This document shows positions 15,520 to 23,255 of a stretch of DNA of 64,000 bases, piece after piece. The DNA comes from Rhizobium sophoriradicis (GTDB taxonomy: Bacteria > Pseudomonadota > Alphaproteobacteria > Rhizobiales > Rhizobiaceae). Location of the stretch: assembly GCF_003939025.1 (NCBI RefSeq), contig NZ_RQIH01000012.1, positions 124,001 through 188,000 on the forward strand, written 5' to 3'. A model generated the notes under the pieces. It was given only the letters and a program-made list of their open reading frames with translations. It ran no database searches and was not told the DNA's origin. Position 1 is the first letter of the stretch, and each line of letters starts with the position of its first letter. Made by a program: the position numbers and the translations under genes.

Positions 15520-16422
15520 CTAGGCTTCCACCGGCCGGCGGCGTTCGACCGCCTTGCGGTTGGTCAGATAGACGCCGACGACCACGATCACCGTGCCGAG
15601 AATCAGCGGCACGGTCAGCGGTTCCCCGAAGGCGATGAAGGCTTCGAACGCGACGGCAGGCGGCATCAGATAGATCAGCGAGGCGGCACGGGAGACCTGC
15701 CCCCGGCGGATCAGATAAAGCAACAGCCCGACGCCGCCCATCGACAGTCCGAAGACCGACCAGATCAGCGCGGCAAAGGCCTGCGTTGTGCCATCGAAAT
15801 GTTGATGCTCGAAGATCAGCGAAAGTGGCAGGGTGAGAATCAATGCCCCGACATATTGCAGCGTCGCGATCGACCTGAGATCGCCGGATTGCAGGTGCTT
15901 CTTCTGGTAGAGCGTGCCGTAGGTGACGGCCCCCATGGCGAGGAGGTTGATCGCCAGCGGCAGCGCGGCATGCTTCAGATCGGCAGTTGCCGGATCGAGG
16001 AACTTCGGCGAAATGGCGATGGCAATGCCGATGAAGCCGAGGACAAGGCCGACCTTCTGCATCTGCTGCAACCGCTCGCCGACGAGGAAGGGAGCCGCCA
16101 TCGCCGTCAACAACGGCTGCAGCGCCGCGATGATCCCCGATATGCCGGCCGGCACACCATTGGCGATCGCCCACCACAGACCGGCGAGATAAAAGCCGTG
16201 GAGGAAGAAGCCGGAATAGATGGCGCGAAGCCAGGTCGCCCGGCCTTTCGGCCATTGCGCTTTGGTCACCAGGCAAAAGGCGAGGAACGCCAAGGCCGAC
16301 AGCGCGTAACGTATTGAAAGGAAGGTGAAAGGCTCGGAATGCAGCGCCGCATATTTCGCCACCACCCAGCCCGTGGACCAGAGCAGGACGAAAACGGCGG
16401 GGGCGAAGCGGTCGAGGGACAT
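15520..16422 (-). CDS. EamA/DMT-superfamily metabolite transporter
   Basis: A 300-residue membrane protein with about ten predicted hydrophobic helices in two EamA repeats. The first repeat starts FAPAVFVLLWSTGWVVAKYA; the second starts near residue 150 (LAMGAVTYGTLYQKKHL). The C-terminus reads FGEPLTVPLILGTVIVVVGVYLTNRKAVERRR, typical of RhaT/EamA inner-membrane exporters of amino acids or other small metabolites. The substrate cannot be read from sequence. No functional neighbour is evident. It converges on the helicase gene with a shared hairpin between them. Confidence 0.85.
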   Translation of the reverse strand: MSLDRFAPAVFVLLWSTGWVVAKYAALHSEPFTFLSIRYALSALAFLAFCLVTKAQWPKGRATWLRAIYSGFFLHGFYLAGLWWAIANGVPAGISGIIAALQPLLTAMAAPFLVGERLQQMQKVGLVLGFIGIAIAISPKFLDPATADLKHAALPLAINLLAMGAVTYGTLYQKKHLQSGDLRSIATLQYVGALILTLPLSLIFEHQHFDGTTQAFAALIWSVFGLSMGGVGLLLYLIRRGQVSRAASLIYLMPPAVAFEAFIAFGEPLTVPLILGTVIVVVGVYLTNRKAVERRRPVEA

Positions 16423-16720
16423 GGGGCTGCTCAGCGGAAAAGAGTTCGCCGTGCTGATAGCTGCAGCCGACGGTCGCAGTCAAAGGCGAAGCGTTGATGC
16501 TTATTTGAAATTTCGCTGATGGTGAGGACGCCGACCGGCCGGAAGATGATACTTTCAACATGACGAACAAGCCTGTCGGAAGCTCGCCAGCATGCTGCAG
16601 CAGTGAGGATTCGCCGGCGCTCCCCCACACTCCACCTCATCCTGTGCTCGTCACAGGAATCCAGTGCGCCCAAGTCCTTGGGCGCGGGAGACTCCCTTCA
16701 CGCGGACGCGCGGTGAATGG

Positions 16721-16743
16721 ATTCCAGGCTCAAGGCCTGGAAT
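16721..16743. repeat. Palindromic intergenic repeat, copy 1 of family A
   Basis: Arms ATTCCAGGC and GCCTGGAAT flank a TCAAG loop, followed by GACGGAGG. The same 23-base palindrome recurs at 16899, 33284, 33467 and 33655. Rhizobial genomes carry many such mobile palindromic units of unknown origin. Confidence 0.85.
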
Positions 16744-16898
16744 GACGGAGGTTGGCGGTGTTGCCGCCAAACGAGCCGTTGACGTTTCGGACCGCAGGCG
16801 GTGATCCCGCCCGTTATAGCGCCGCCTTCGACCAGCGACCGGCCTCGTACGCTGCGCCGACGGCGAGTTTGGCGCAAGTGCAACCCTCACCCTCCGTC

Positions 16899-16921
16899 AT
16901 TCCAGGCCTTGAGCCTGGAAT
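16899..16921. repeat. Palindromic intergenic repeat, copy 2 of family A (inverted)
   Basis: The same palindrome as at 16721 in the opposite orientation (loop CTTGA), preceded by CCTCCGTC. Copies 1 and 2 flank about 155 bases. Confidence 0.85.
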
Positions 16922-16942
16922 CCACGTCTCCACCCTCCGTCC

Positions 16943-16963
16943 TGCTCGGCCTTGAGCCGAGCA
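16943..16963. repeat. Palindromic intergenic repeat, family B
   Basis: Arms TGCTCGGC and GCCGAGCA around CTTGA. It is related to family A by the shared loop and by the CTCCGTC flank. Degenerate relatives (TGCTCGGCTCGAAGCCGAAC, TGCTCGGCTCAAAGCCGGGC) lie at 33242 and 33427. Confidence 0.75.
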
Positions 16964-17270
16964 TCCACACCGCATCCTCCAGCGACAATAGACAGGTCGC
17001 ATCTTCTCTTGCTCCCTCCTGTGCTCGCCACGGGAATGAGCGTGTGGTGAGGCCATGCTCCCTGATCTCTGTCGAACTAAAAACAACCACATGCTCACTT
17101 TTCACGCAGGTCTCAACGGCAAGACCATCGGCCACTCCACGCCCCACCCCTCGAACACCCGATTTCCCACCCCTTTTCCCGCAGCGCAAAATCTTTTCCC
17201 CGAACTGCGCATGGTTCTTGCATTGCAATTTGCGTTGTATTCAAATGAACAAAAAAGGGGAGCCGCACCT

Positions 17271-18680
17271 TTGGCATTTGACGAAATGATTACCGGGGAC
17301 GAAAGTCCTCGCCCGCCTTATGAAAAATATTTCGAGTGGTACAATAGCCAAGACCGGTCGCATCTGATTGCCAAGTCCCGCGATGCGGAAAACATCTTCC
17401 GGAAGACCGGCATCACCTTCGCGGTCTACGGCCACGCCGACAGTTCCGAAAAGCTCATCCCCTTCGACATCATTCCCCGCATCATCTCCGCCCGCGAATG
17501 GCGCAAGCTCGCCCAGGGAATCGAGCAGCGGGTGATCGCCCTCAACGCCTTCCTCGACGATATCTACCATAAGCAGGAGATCATCCGTGCCGGCCGCGTC
17601 CCGCGCGAGCTGATCGAGCACAATGTCGCCTTCCTGTCGGAGATGATCGGCTTCTGTCCGCCCGGCGGCGTCTACACCCATATCGTCGGCACCGACATCG
17701 TGCGCACCGGCGAGGATCAGTTCTACGTGCTGGAGGATAATGCCCGCACCCCTTCCGGCGTCAGCTACATGCTGGAAAACCGGGAAACCATGATGCAGAT
17801 GTTCCCGGAACTCTTCCATGAGAACAAGGTGCAGCGCGTCGAAGACTATCCCTATCTGCTGCGCCAGAGTCTTGCTTCGCTTGCGCCTCCCGGCTGCACC
17901 GGCAAGCCGCGCGTCGCGGTGCTGACGCCCGGCATCTATAATTCGGCCTATTACGAGCATTCCTTCCTCGCCGACATGATGGGCGTCGAACTGGTCGAGG
18001 GCTCTGATCTGCGCGTCATCGACGGCAAGGTGAAAATGCGCACGACTCGCGGCTACGAGGCCATCGACGTGCTCTACCGCCGCGTCGACGACGACTTCCT
18101 CGATCCCCTGACCTTCCGAGCCGATTCCGCGCTCGGCATCCCCGGCATCATGGACGTCTACCGCTCCGGCAATATCACCATTGCCAACGCGCCCGGCACC
18201 GGCATTTGCGACGACAAGGCGATCTATTCCTACATGCCGGAGATCGTCGAATTCTACACCGGCAGCAAGGCGCTGCTCGAAAACGTGCCGACCTGGCGCT
18301 GCTCGGAAGCATCAAGCCTGAAATACGTGCTCGAGCACCTGGAGGAGCTGGTCGTCAAGGAAGTGCACGGCTCCGGCGGCTACGGCATGCTTGTGGGACC
18401 GACGGCGTCGAAGAAAGAGCGCGCCGATTTCGCCGAAAAACTGAAAGCCAAGCCGAACAACTACATCGCCCAGCCGACGCTGTCGCTCTCCACCGTACCG
18501 ATCCTCGTCAACAAGGGCATTGCGCCGCGCCACGTCGATCTGCGCCCCTATGTGCTCGTCTCCGACAAAGTTCAGATCATTCCGGGCGGGCTCACCCGCG
18601 TGGCGCTGAAACAAGGCTCTCTGGTGGTCAATTCCAGCCAGGGCGGCGGCACCAAAGACACCTGGGTATTGGAGGACTGA
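17271..18680 (+). CDS. Circularly permuted ATP-grasp protein (type 2)
   Basis: About 469 residues from a TTG at 17271 (Shine-Dalgarno GGGGAG), starting MAFDEMITGDES. It matches the circularly permuted ATP-grasp family (former DUF404/DUF407): YEKYFEWYNSQDRSHL, FVVYG-like beta strands, DIIPRIISAREWRKL, LEDNARTPSGVSYMLENR near residue 160, GIYNSAYYEHSFLADMMGVELVEGSDL, and the nucleotide-binding VKEVHGSGGYGMLVGP near 365. ATP-grasp enzymes join a carboxylate to an amine or thiol via an acyl phosphate. The stop overlaps the next gene's start (TGATG). No substrate is known for this operon. It is cytoplasmic, with no signal peptide. Confidence 0.9.
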   Translation: MAFDEMITGDESPRPPYEKYFEWYNSQDRSHLIAKSRDAENIFRKTGITFAVYGHADSSEKLIPFDIIPRIISAREWRKLAQGIEQRVIALNAFLDDIYHKQEIIRAGRVPRELIEHNVAFLSEMIGFCPPGGVYTHIVGTDIVRTGEDQFYVLEDNARTPSGVSYMLENRETMMQMFPELFHENKVQRVEDYPYLLRQSLASLAPPGCTGKPRVAVLTPGIYNSAYYEHSFLADMMGVELVEGSDLRVIDGKVKMRTTRGYEAIDVLYRRVDDDFLDPLTFRADSALGIPGIMDVYRSGNITIANAPGTGICDDKAIYSYMPEIVEFYTGSKALLENVPTWRCSEASSLKYVLEHLEELVVKEVHGSGGYGMLVGPTASKKERADFAEKLKAKPNNYIAQPTLSLSTVPILVNKGIAPRHVDLRPYVLVSDKVQIIPGGLTRVALKQGSLVVNSSQGGGTKDTWVLED

Positions 18681-19621
18681 TGCTCGGAAGAACTGCAAAC
18701 GGCCTCTACTGGATGTTCCGATACATCGAGCGCGCCGAAAATATCGCCCGCCTGGTCGACGCCGGACTGCGCATGTCACTGACCCGCAGCAGCGCCGGCG
18801 ACGACAACTGGGATGGCGTGCTGCAAAGTGCTGGCGTGCGCGAGGCTTATGACCAGGGCCACGCGAAGCTGACGAATGCCGATGCGATCGATTATCTCCT
18901 GCGCGATCGCGCCAATCCGTCGAGCGTCATGTCCTGCATCGAGTCCGGCCGCAACAATGCCCGCATGGTGCGCACCGCGCTGACGCGCGAGACCTGGGAA
19001 GCGACCAACGAATGCTGGATCGACCTGAAGTCGCTGCTCGAAAAGCGCGTCAAGCCGGCCGAGATGCCCGAGGTGATCGACGCCATCAAGCGCCGCGCCG
19101 GCCTGATCCGCGGTGCCTTCCACGGTTCGACGCTGCGCAATGAGCTCTATAACTTTGCCCGCATCGGCACCTTCATTGAGCGGGCCGATAATACCAGCCG
19201 CATCCTCGACGTGAAATATTACGTGCTGCTGCCCTCGGTCTCGGCGGTCGGCTCCTCGCTCGACAATGTGCAGTGGGAATCGATCCTGCGCTCGGTCTCC
19301 GCCCACCGCGCCTATAGCTGGGCCTATGACGGCGAATACCGCGCGATGAACATTGCCGACTTCCTGACGCTGAACGTCCAGATGCCGCGTTCGCTCGCCT
19401 ATTGCTACGAAAAGATCGTCAGCAATCTCGGCTATCTCGCCCAGGATTACGAGGCACGGCTGCCTGCCCACGATACCGCCGATGCGATTCGCACCACGCT
19501 GCAGACGCGGGCGATCCGCGACATCATGGATCAGGGCCTGCACGAATTCCTGGAGGATTTCGTCTCGCGCAACAACCAGCTCGGCGCGGAAATTTCCGAC
19601 GGCTACCGGTTCTATGTTTAA
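18680..19621 (+). CDS. Alpha-E domain protein (DUF403)
   Basis: A 313-residue all-helical protein starting MLGRTANGLYWMFRYIERAENIARLVDAGLR, which is the alpha-E family signature. Conserved blocks follow: NARMVRTALTRETWEATNECW, RGAFHGSTLRNELYNFARIGTFIERADNTSRILDVKYY, and LNVQMPRSLAYCYEKI. Its start overlaps the ATP-grasp stop, behind GGAGG, so the two are translationally coupled. Published genome-context work on amidoligases groups ATP-grasp, alpha-E and transglutaminase genes as one conserved system. The biochemical role of alpha-E is unknown. Confidence 0.92.
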   Translation: MLGRTANGLYWMFRYIERAENIARLVDAGLRMSLTRSSAGDDNWDGVLQSAGVREAYDQGHAKLTNADAIDYLLRDRANPSSVMSCIESGRNNARMVRTALTRETWEATNECWIDLKSLLEKRVKPAEMPEVIDAIKRRAGLIRGAFHGSTLRNELYNFARIGTFIERADNTSRILDVKYYVLLPSVSAVGSSLDNVQWESILRSVSAHRAYSWAYDGEYRAMNIADFLTLNVQMPRSLAYCYEKIVSNLGYLAQDYEARLPAHDTADAIRTTLQTRAIRDIMDQGLHEFLEDFVSRNNQLGAEISDGYRFYV

Positions 19622-19633
19622 GCGGATCAGACC

Positions 19634-20458
19634 ATGAGACTGAAGATCAGCCACCTCACCGAATACCGCTACGACGAACCGGCGCAGTTCTCGCTGCAGC
19701 GCCTCAGGCTGACGCCGCCGACATCAGCTGCTCAGAAGGTGCTCGGATGGTCGTTGAACGTCGAGGGCGCCACACCCGAGGTGGAGTATGACGACCAGTA
19801 CGGCAACCACGTCAATCTGGTCTCGCTGGAAGGCGCGCAGCACGTGACGCGCATCTTGGCCGAGGGCGAGATCGAGACGGCGGACAATAATGGTGTCACC
19901 GGCCCGCACACCGGCTTCTGCCCGCTTTGGCTCTTCCTGCGCGAGACGCCGCTGACCAAGGGCGGCAAGCTGGTCAAGGAACTCGTCAAGAGCGTCGGTG
20001 GCGACAACGAGCTTGCCCGCATGCATGCGCTGATGGCGGCAATCCATGAGACTGTCGACTATAAGCCAGGCACCAGCAACGCCGCGACGACGGCCGAACA
20101 GGCGCTGGAGAAGAAGAGCGGCGTCTGCCAGGACCATGCGCACATCTTCGTTTCCGCCGCCCGCGCCCTGCACGTCCCGGCCCGTTACGTCTCCGGCTAT
20201 CTGATGATGGAGGAAAAGATCGAACAGGCGGCGACCCATGCCTGGGCCGAGGCCCATATTCCCGGCCTCGGCTGGGTCGGCTTCGATCCCGCCAACGAGA
20301 TCTGCCCGGACGCCCGCTACGTCAGGATCGCCTCCGGCCTCTGCTACCGCGACGCCGCGCCGATCTCCGGCATGCGCATCGGCACGCCGGGCGAAACCCT
20401 GTCGGTCACCGTGAAGGTGGAAGATAGTGGGCAGATGCAAAGCCAGAGCCAGAGCTGA
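19634..20458 (+). CDS. Transglutaminase-like cysteine peptidase/transferase
   Basis: A 274-residue protein. The N-terminal beta module (MRLKISHLTEYRYDEPAQFSLQRLRLTPP) is the transglutaminase-N domain. The catalytic core follows with the triad Cys in KSGVCQDHAHIF (near residue 165), His in THAWAEAHI (near 203) and Asp in GFDPANE (near 217). There is no signal peptide, so it acts in the cytoplasm with its operon partners. It could hydrolyse or transfer the amide bond made by the ATP-grasp protein. In many proteobacteria this trio is followed by the proteasome-like peptidase Anbu; no such gene follows here. Confidence 0.92.
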   Translation: MRLKISHLTEYRYDEPAQFSLQRLRLTPPTSAAQKVLGWSLNVEGATPEVEYDDQYGNHVNLVSLEGAQHVTRILAEGEIETADNNGVTGPHTGFCPLWLFLRETPLTKGGKLVKELVKSVGGDNELARMHALMAAIHETVDYKPGTSNAATTAEQALEKKSGVCQDHAHIFVSAARALHVPARYVSGYLMMEEKIEQAATHAWAEAHIPGLGWVGFDPANEICPDARYVRIASGLCYRDAAPISGMRIGTPGETLSVTVKVEDSGQMQSQSQS

Positions 20459-20572
20459 GGGCTCCGCGAAGGCTGCAAACCAGCTTCGGCTCGTCCGGAA
20501 ACTTAACCGCTGCGCTCAAGCGGCGGGCGTTCCTGGCCCATCGAACGTGTTTATGAAGGAAAGCAGGCTGCA

Positions 20573-20593
20573 GCGGGTCGCATTTCGACCCGC
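20573..20593 (+). terminator. Stable hairpin after the transglutaminase gene
   Basis: GCGGGTCG (20573-20580), loop CATTT, CGACCCGC (20586-20593). The stem is perfect, but no T-run follows, so it may be an mRNA 3' end or processing structure and not a classical terminator. Confidence 0.4.
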
Positions 20594-20682
20594 CTGCGTC
20601 GCGCCTTCCGCCGCAAACGGCCTGCGATCTGCACGTCTTTCGAATAAGGATGAACACCGCATGGCGCCTAAGTCCCGATCAG

Positions 20683-21093
20683 CTAGCCCGCAGCAAGAGC
20701 CTGCAGGTGGCCGCGCGCACCGTAGCTGAGGATCGCCTGATCGGCTGTAAGCAGCGGGACACGATGGAAACGGGCCGTGGCGACGATGATGCGGTCGGCG
20801 GGGTCGGCATGAAACTCGCCGGGCAGCCTGACGCTGTCTACCGCGATGGACGGCTCGATCGGCGCAAGCTGGAGTCCGGGCAGAGACAGCGCGCTGTCGA
20901 CCCATCGCCCGACTTCGTCGCCAAGCGCCAGGCGCCCCTTCTGCACCAGCATCGCGATTTCCCAGGGTGTGATCGCCGACACCAGGATCCGGCTTTTCCC
21001 AATCATCTCGTCGATGATGCGTCGGGCTTGCGCGCCAAGACGGGCATCGTCCTGCATTGTCCAGACGAGAACATGCGTATCGATGACGATCAA
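20683..21093 (-). CDS. PIN-domain toxin (VapC-like)
   Basis: About 136 residues from a TTG at 21093, reading MIVIDTHVLVWTMQDDARLG. The PIN acidic residues are present: Asp in VIDTHV, Glu in SAITPWEIAMLV, and the Asp pair in DPADRIIVATA. PIN toxins are Mg-dependent RNases that cleave tRNA or rRNA. The TTG overlaps the antitoxin stop as TTGA, which supports coupled translation. A TTG five codons upstream (21108) is an alternative. The pair lies downstream of the transglutaminase operon on the opposite strand. Confidence 0.85.
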   Translation of the reverse strand: MIVIDTHVLVWTMQDDARLGAQARRIIDEMIGKSRILVSAITPWEIAMLVQKGRLALGDEVGRWVDSALSLPGLQLAPIEPSIAVDSVRLPGEFHADPADRIIVATARFHRVPLLTADQAILSYGARGHLQALAAG

Positions 21094-21332
21094 CGGAGGG
21101 AGTCCCAATCTTCCGGTTCAACGACCGGAGACAGCGGATCGTCATAGTGCACAACGCTGCCCTTCATCGCCCCGATGATGCTCTTGCGGCTGCCGGTGTC
21201 AGGTGCCGGCGAAAGCACCGCCACCGGTTTGCCCCGCTTGGTGATGACGATGGATTCATCGTCGTCCCGCATCTGATCGATCAGATTCAGGCACTTCGCC
21301 TTAAATTCAGCCGCACCGATGACCTTGGACAT
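21090..21332 (-). CDS. Phd/YefM-type antitoxin (VapB-like)
   Basis: An 80-residue protein, MSKVIGAAEFKAKCLNLIDQM, with the Phd/YefM core ESIVITKRGKPVAVLSP and a C-terminal toxin-binding tail rich in acidic residues (EPEDWDSLR). The ATG at 21332 was chosen because AGGAG lies eight bases upstream; the two earlier ATGs are too close to it or have no site. Such antitoxins bind their own promoter, and two palindromes sit just upstream (21351-21381). Confidence 0.87.
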   Translation of the reverse strand: MSKVIGAAEFKAKCLNLIDQMRDDDESIVITKRGKPVAVLSPAPDTGSRKSIIGAMKGSVVHYDDPLSPVVEPEDWDSLR

Positions 21333-21350
21333 GACCATATCTCCTGTACA

Positions 21351-21381
21351 CTTGTACAAGATATAATACCATATCGGTATT
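21351..21381 (-). promoter_or_regulatory. Candidate autoregulatory operator of the toxin-antitoxin operon
   Basis: CTTGTACAAG at 21351-21360 is a perfect 10-base palindrome. AATACC (21365-21370) and GGTATT (21376-21381) form a second inverted repeat around ATATC. Both lie within 50 bases of the antitoxin start in an AT-rich stretch unlike the surrounding sequence. Confidence 0.5.
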
Positions 21382-21399
21382 GAACAAGGGCAAAGGAAA

Positions 21400-21424
21400 A
21401 GGCGGGGCTCTCACCCCGCCTTTT
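21400..21424 (-). terminator. Rho-independent terminator of the chvE-araboside operon
   Basis: On the minus strand AAAAGGCGGGG, loop TGAGAG, CCCCGCC, then TTTTCC. It lies 30 bases after the dehydratase stop at 21454. Confidence 0.8.
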
Positions 21425-21453
21425 CAACGATCCAATTTCGGATGCGTCCCTAC

Positions 21454-23193
21454 TCAGTGGCTGTCCTTGCCGACCGCGTTTCCGCGACATCCCTTGAGGA
21501 AGTCGAGGTCGGCGCCGGTATCGGCGCCTTCGACATGCTGCTGGTGCAGGTAGGCATAGCCCGATGTGGGCAGATCGTGGTTCGGCTGCCATTCGGCAAG
21601 CCGCCGCGTCAGTTCCTCATCTGATATGTCGAGATGCAGACGGCGGTTCGGCACATCCAGTTCGATCATGTCGCCGTTCTTCACGACCGCAAGCGGTCCG
21701 CCGACTGCGGCTTCCGGAGAGGTGTGCAGCACGACGGTGCCATAGGCCGTTCCGGACATGCGGGCGTCTGAAATGCGCACCATGTCGAGGATGCCTTTCT
21801 TGAGCACCTTCGGCGGCAGTCCCATGTTGCCGACTTCGGCCATGCCGGGATAGCCCTTCGGCCCGCAATTCTTCATCACCATGACGCAGGTCTCGTCGAT
21901 GTCGAGATTGTCGTCGTTGATCTTGGCCTTGTAGTCGTCGATATCCTCGAACACGACTGCCCTGCCCTTGTGCACCAGGAGATGCGGCGAGGCAGCCGAA
22001 GGCTTCAGCACCGCGCCCTTTGGCGCGAGATTGCCGCGCAGCACGACGATGCCGCCCGACGAGGTCAGCGCCTTTTCGGCAGGCAGAATGACGTCTTCGT
22101 TCCAGTTGACGACGTCCTTGACCTCGTCCCAGACGGTTTCGCCGGAGACCGTCAGCGCGTCCTTGTGCAGCAGCCCGGCTTCGCCGAGGCGCTTCAGCAC
22201 GACAGGCAGGCCGCCGGCATAGAAGAATTCTTCCATCAGGTATTTGCCCGACGGCATCAGGTTGACGATGGTCGGCACGTCGCGGCCGCAGCGGTCCCAG
22301 TCGTCGAGCGAAAGATCGATGCCGACACGGCCGGCGATGGCGAGCAGGTGGATAACGGCATTGGTCGATCCGCCGATCGCCGCATTGGTGCGGATGGCGT
22401 TTTCGAAAGCCTGCTTCGTCATGATCTCGGACGGCTTCAGGTCGTCCTTGACCATCTGCACGATGCGGCGGCCGGTGAGCTGCGCCATCACCTTGCGGCG
22501 GGAATCGACGCCGGGGATCGCGGCATTGCCTGATAGCGCCATGCCGAGCGCTTCGGCCATCGACGCCATCGTCGAGGCGGTGCCCATCGTGTTGCAGGTG
22601 CCCGACGAGCGGCTCATCGAAGCTTCGGCTTCGAGGAACTCGGCCTGCGTCATCTCGCCGGCCTTCACCATCTCGGAGAACTTCCACAGATGGGTGCCGG
22701 AGCCGACGCGCTCGCCGCGGAAATAGCCGTTCAGCATCGGTCCGCCGGTGACGACAATCGACGGCAGGTCGCAGGAGGCCGCACCCATCAGCAGCGACGG
22801 CGTGGTCTTATCGCAGCCGACCAAGAGCACGCAGCCATCCATCGGCTGGCCGCGGATCGCTTCTTCCACCGCGAGCGCCGCGAGGTTGCGGTACATCATC
22901 GCGGTCGGGCGGAAGGTGTTTTCGGAGGCCGAGAATACCGGCACCTCGAGCGGGAAACCGCCGGCTTCCCAGACGCCCGCCTTCACCTTCTCGGCGAGCT
23001 CTCTCAAATGACCGTTGCACGGGGTCATATCCGACCAGGTGTTGAGGATGCCGATCACCGGCCGGCCATCGAACAGGTCGTGCGGATAACCCTGGTTCTT
23101 AAGCCAGCCGCGATGATAAATCACGTCGCGGCTCGTGCCGCCGTACCATTCCTGCGACCTCAGCCGGCGCGGCCATTCCGCTTTCTTTTTCAT
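21454..23193 (-). CDS. L-arabinonate dehydratase (IlvD/Edd family)
   Basis: A 579-residue IlvD/Edd dehydratase. Three cysteines fit a [2Fe-2S] cluster site: TPCNGH near residue 59, GCDKTTPS near 127 and SGTCNTMGT near 200. The sequence agrees, as far as I can recall, with the structurally studied L-arabinonate dehydratase of R. leguminosarum bv. trifolii, including the start MKKKAEWPRRLRSQEWYGGTSRD. It converts L-arabinonate to 2-keto-3-deoxy-L-arabinonate, with Mg2+ and the Fe-S cluster. It is the last gene of the operon that starts with chvE. The gene is called araC in Azospirillum and araD elsewhere, so no symbol is given. Shine-Dalgarno AAGGA. Confidence 0.93.
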   Translation of the reverse strand: MKKKAEWPRRLRSQEWYGGTSRDVIYHRGWLKNQGYPHDLFDGRPVIGILNTWSDMTPCNGHLRELAEKVKAGVWEAGGFPLEVPVFSASENTFRPTAMMYRNLAALAVEEAIRGQPMDGCVLLVGCDKTTPSLLMGAASCDLPSIVVTGGPMLNGYFRGERVGSGTHLWKFSEMVKAGEMTQAEFLEAEASMSRSSGTCNTMGTASTMASMAEALGMALSGNAAIPGVDSRRKVMAQLTGRRIVQMVKDDLKPSEIMTKQAFENAIRTNAAIGGSTNAVIHLLAIAGRVGIDLSLDDWDRCGRDVPTIVNLMPSGKYLMEEFFYAGGLPVVLKRLGEAGLLHKDALTVSGETVWDEVKDVVNWNEDVILPAEKALTSSGGIVVLRGNLAPKGAVLKPSAASPHLLVHKGRAVVFEDIDDYKAKINDDNLDIDETCVMVMKNCGPKGYPGMAEVGNMGLPPKVLKKGILDMVRISDARMSGTAYGTVVLHTSPEAAVGGPLAVVKNGDMIELDVPNRRLHLDISDEELTRRLAEWQPNHDLPTSGYAYLHQQHVEGADTGADLDFLKGCRGNAVGKDSH

Positions 23194-23255
23194 TTTCTCT
23201 GTCCTTCAGGTGAATTGCCGGGCCGATTCGTACAGCCCGGGTCATCGGATATGTC

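Larger units (their letters stand above)
16423..17270. other. Intergenic region with clustered palindromic repeats
   Basis: 848 bases with no convincing gene. The left third (16423-16650) shows nothing recognisable. The middle (16680-16965) carries three palindromes of two related families, listed separately, each followed or preceded by the motif GACGGAGG or its complement. The right part (17040-17260) should hold the promoter and leader of the ATP-grasp operon, with a GGGGAG ribosome site at 17257-17262. Confidence 0.6.

Noticed and set aside
14300..16630. 776-codon open frame on the minus strand
   Set aside because: It runs antisense to the helicase and partly across the EamA gene in another frame. 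Both real genes have full motif sets.
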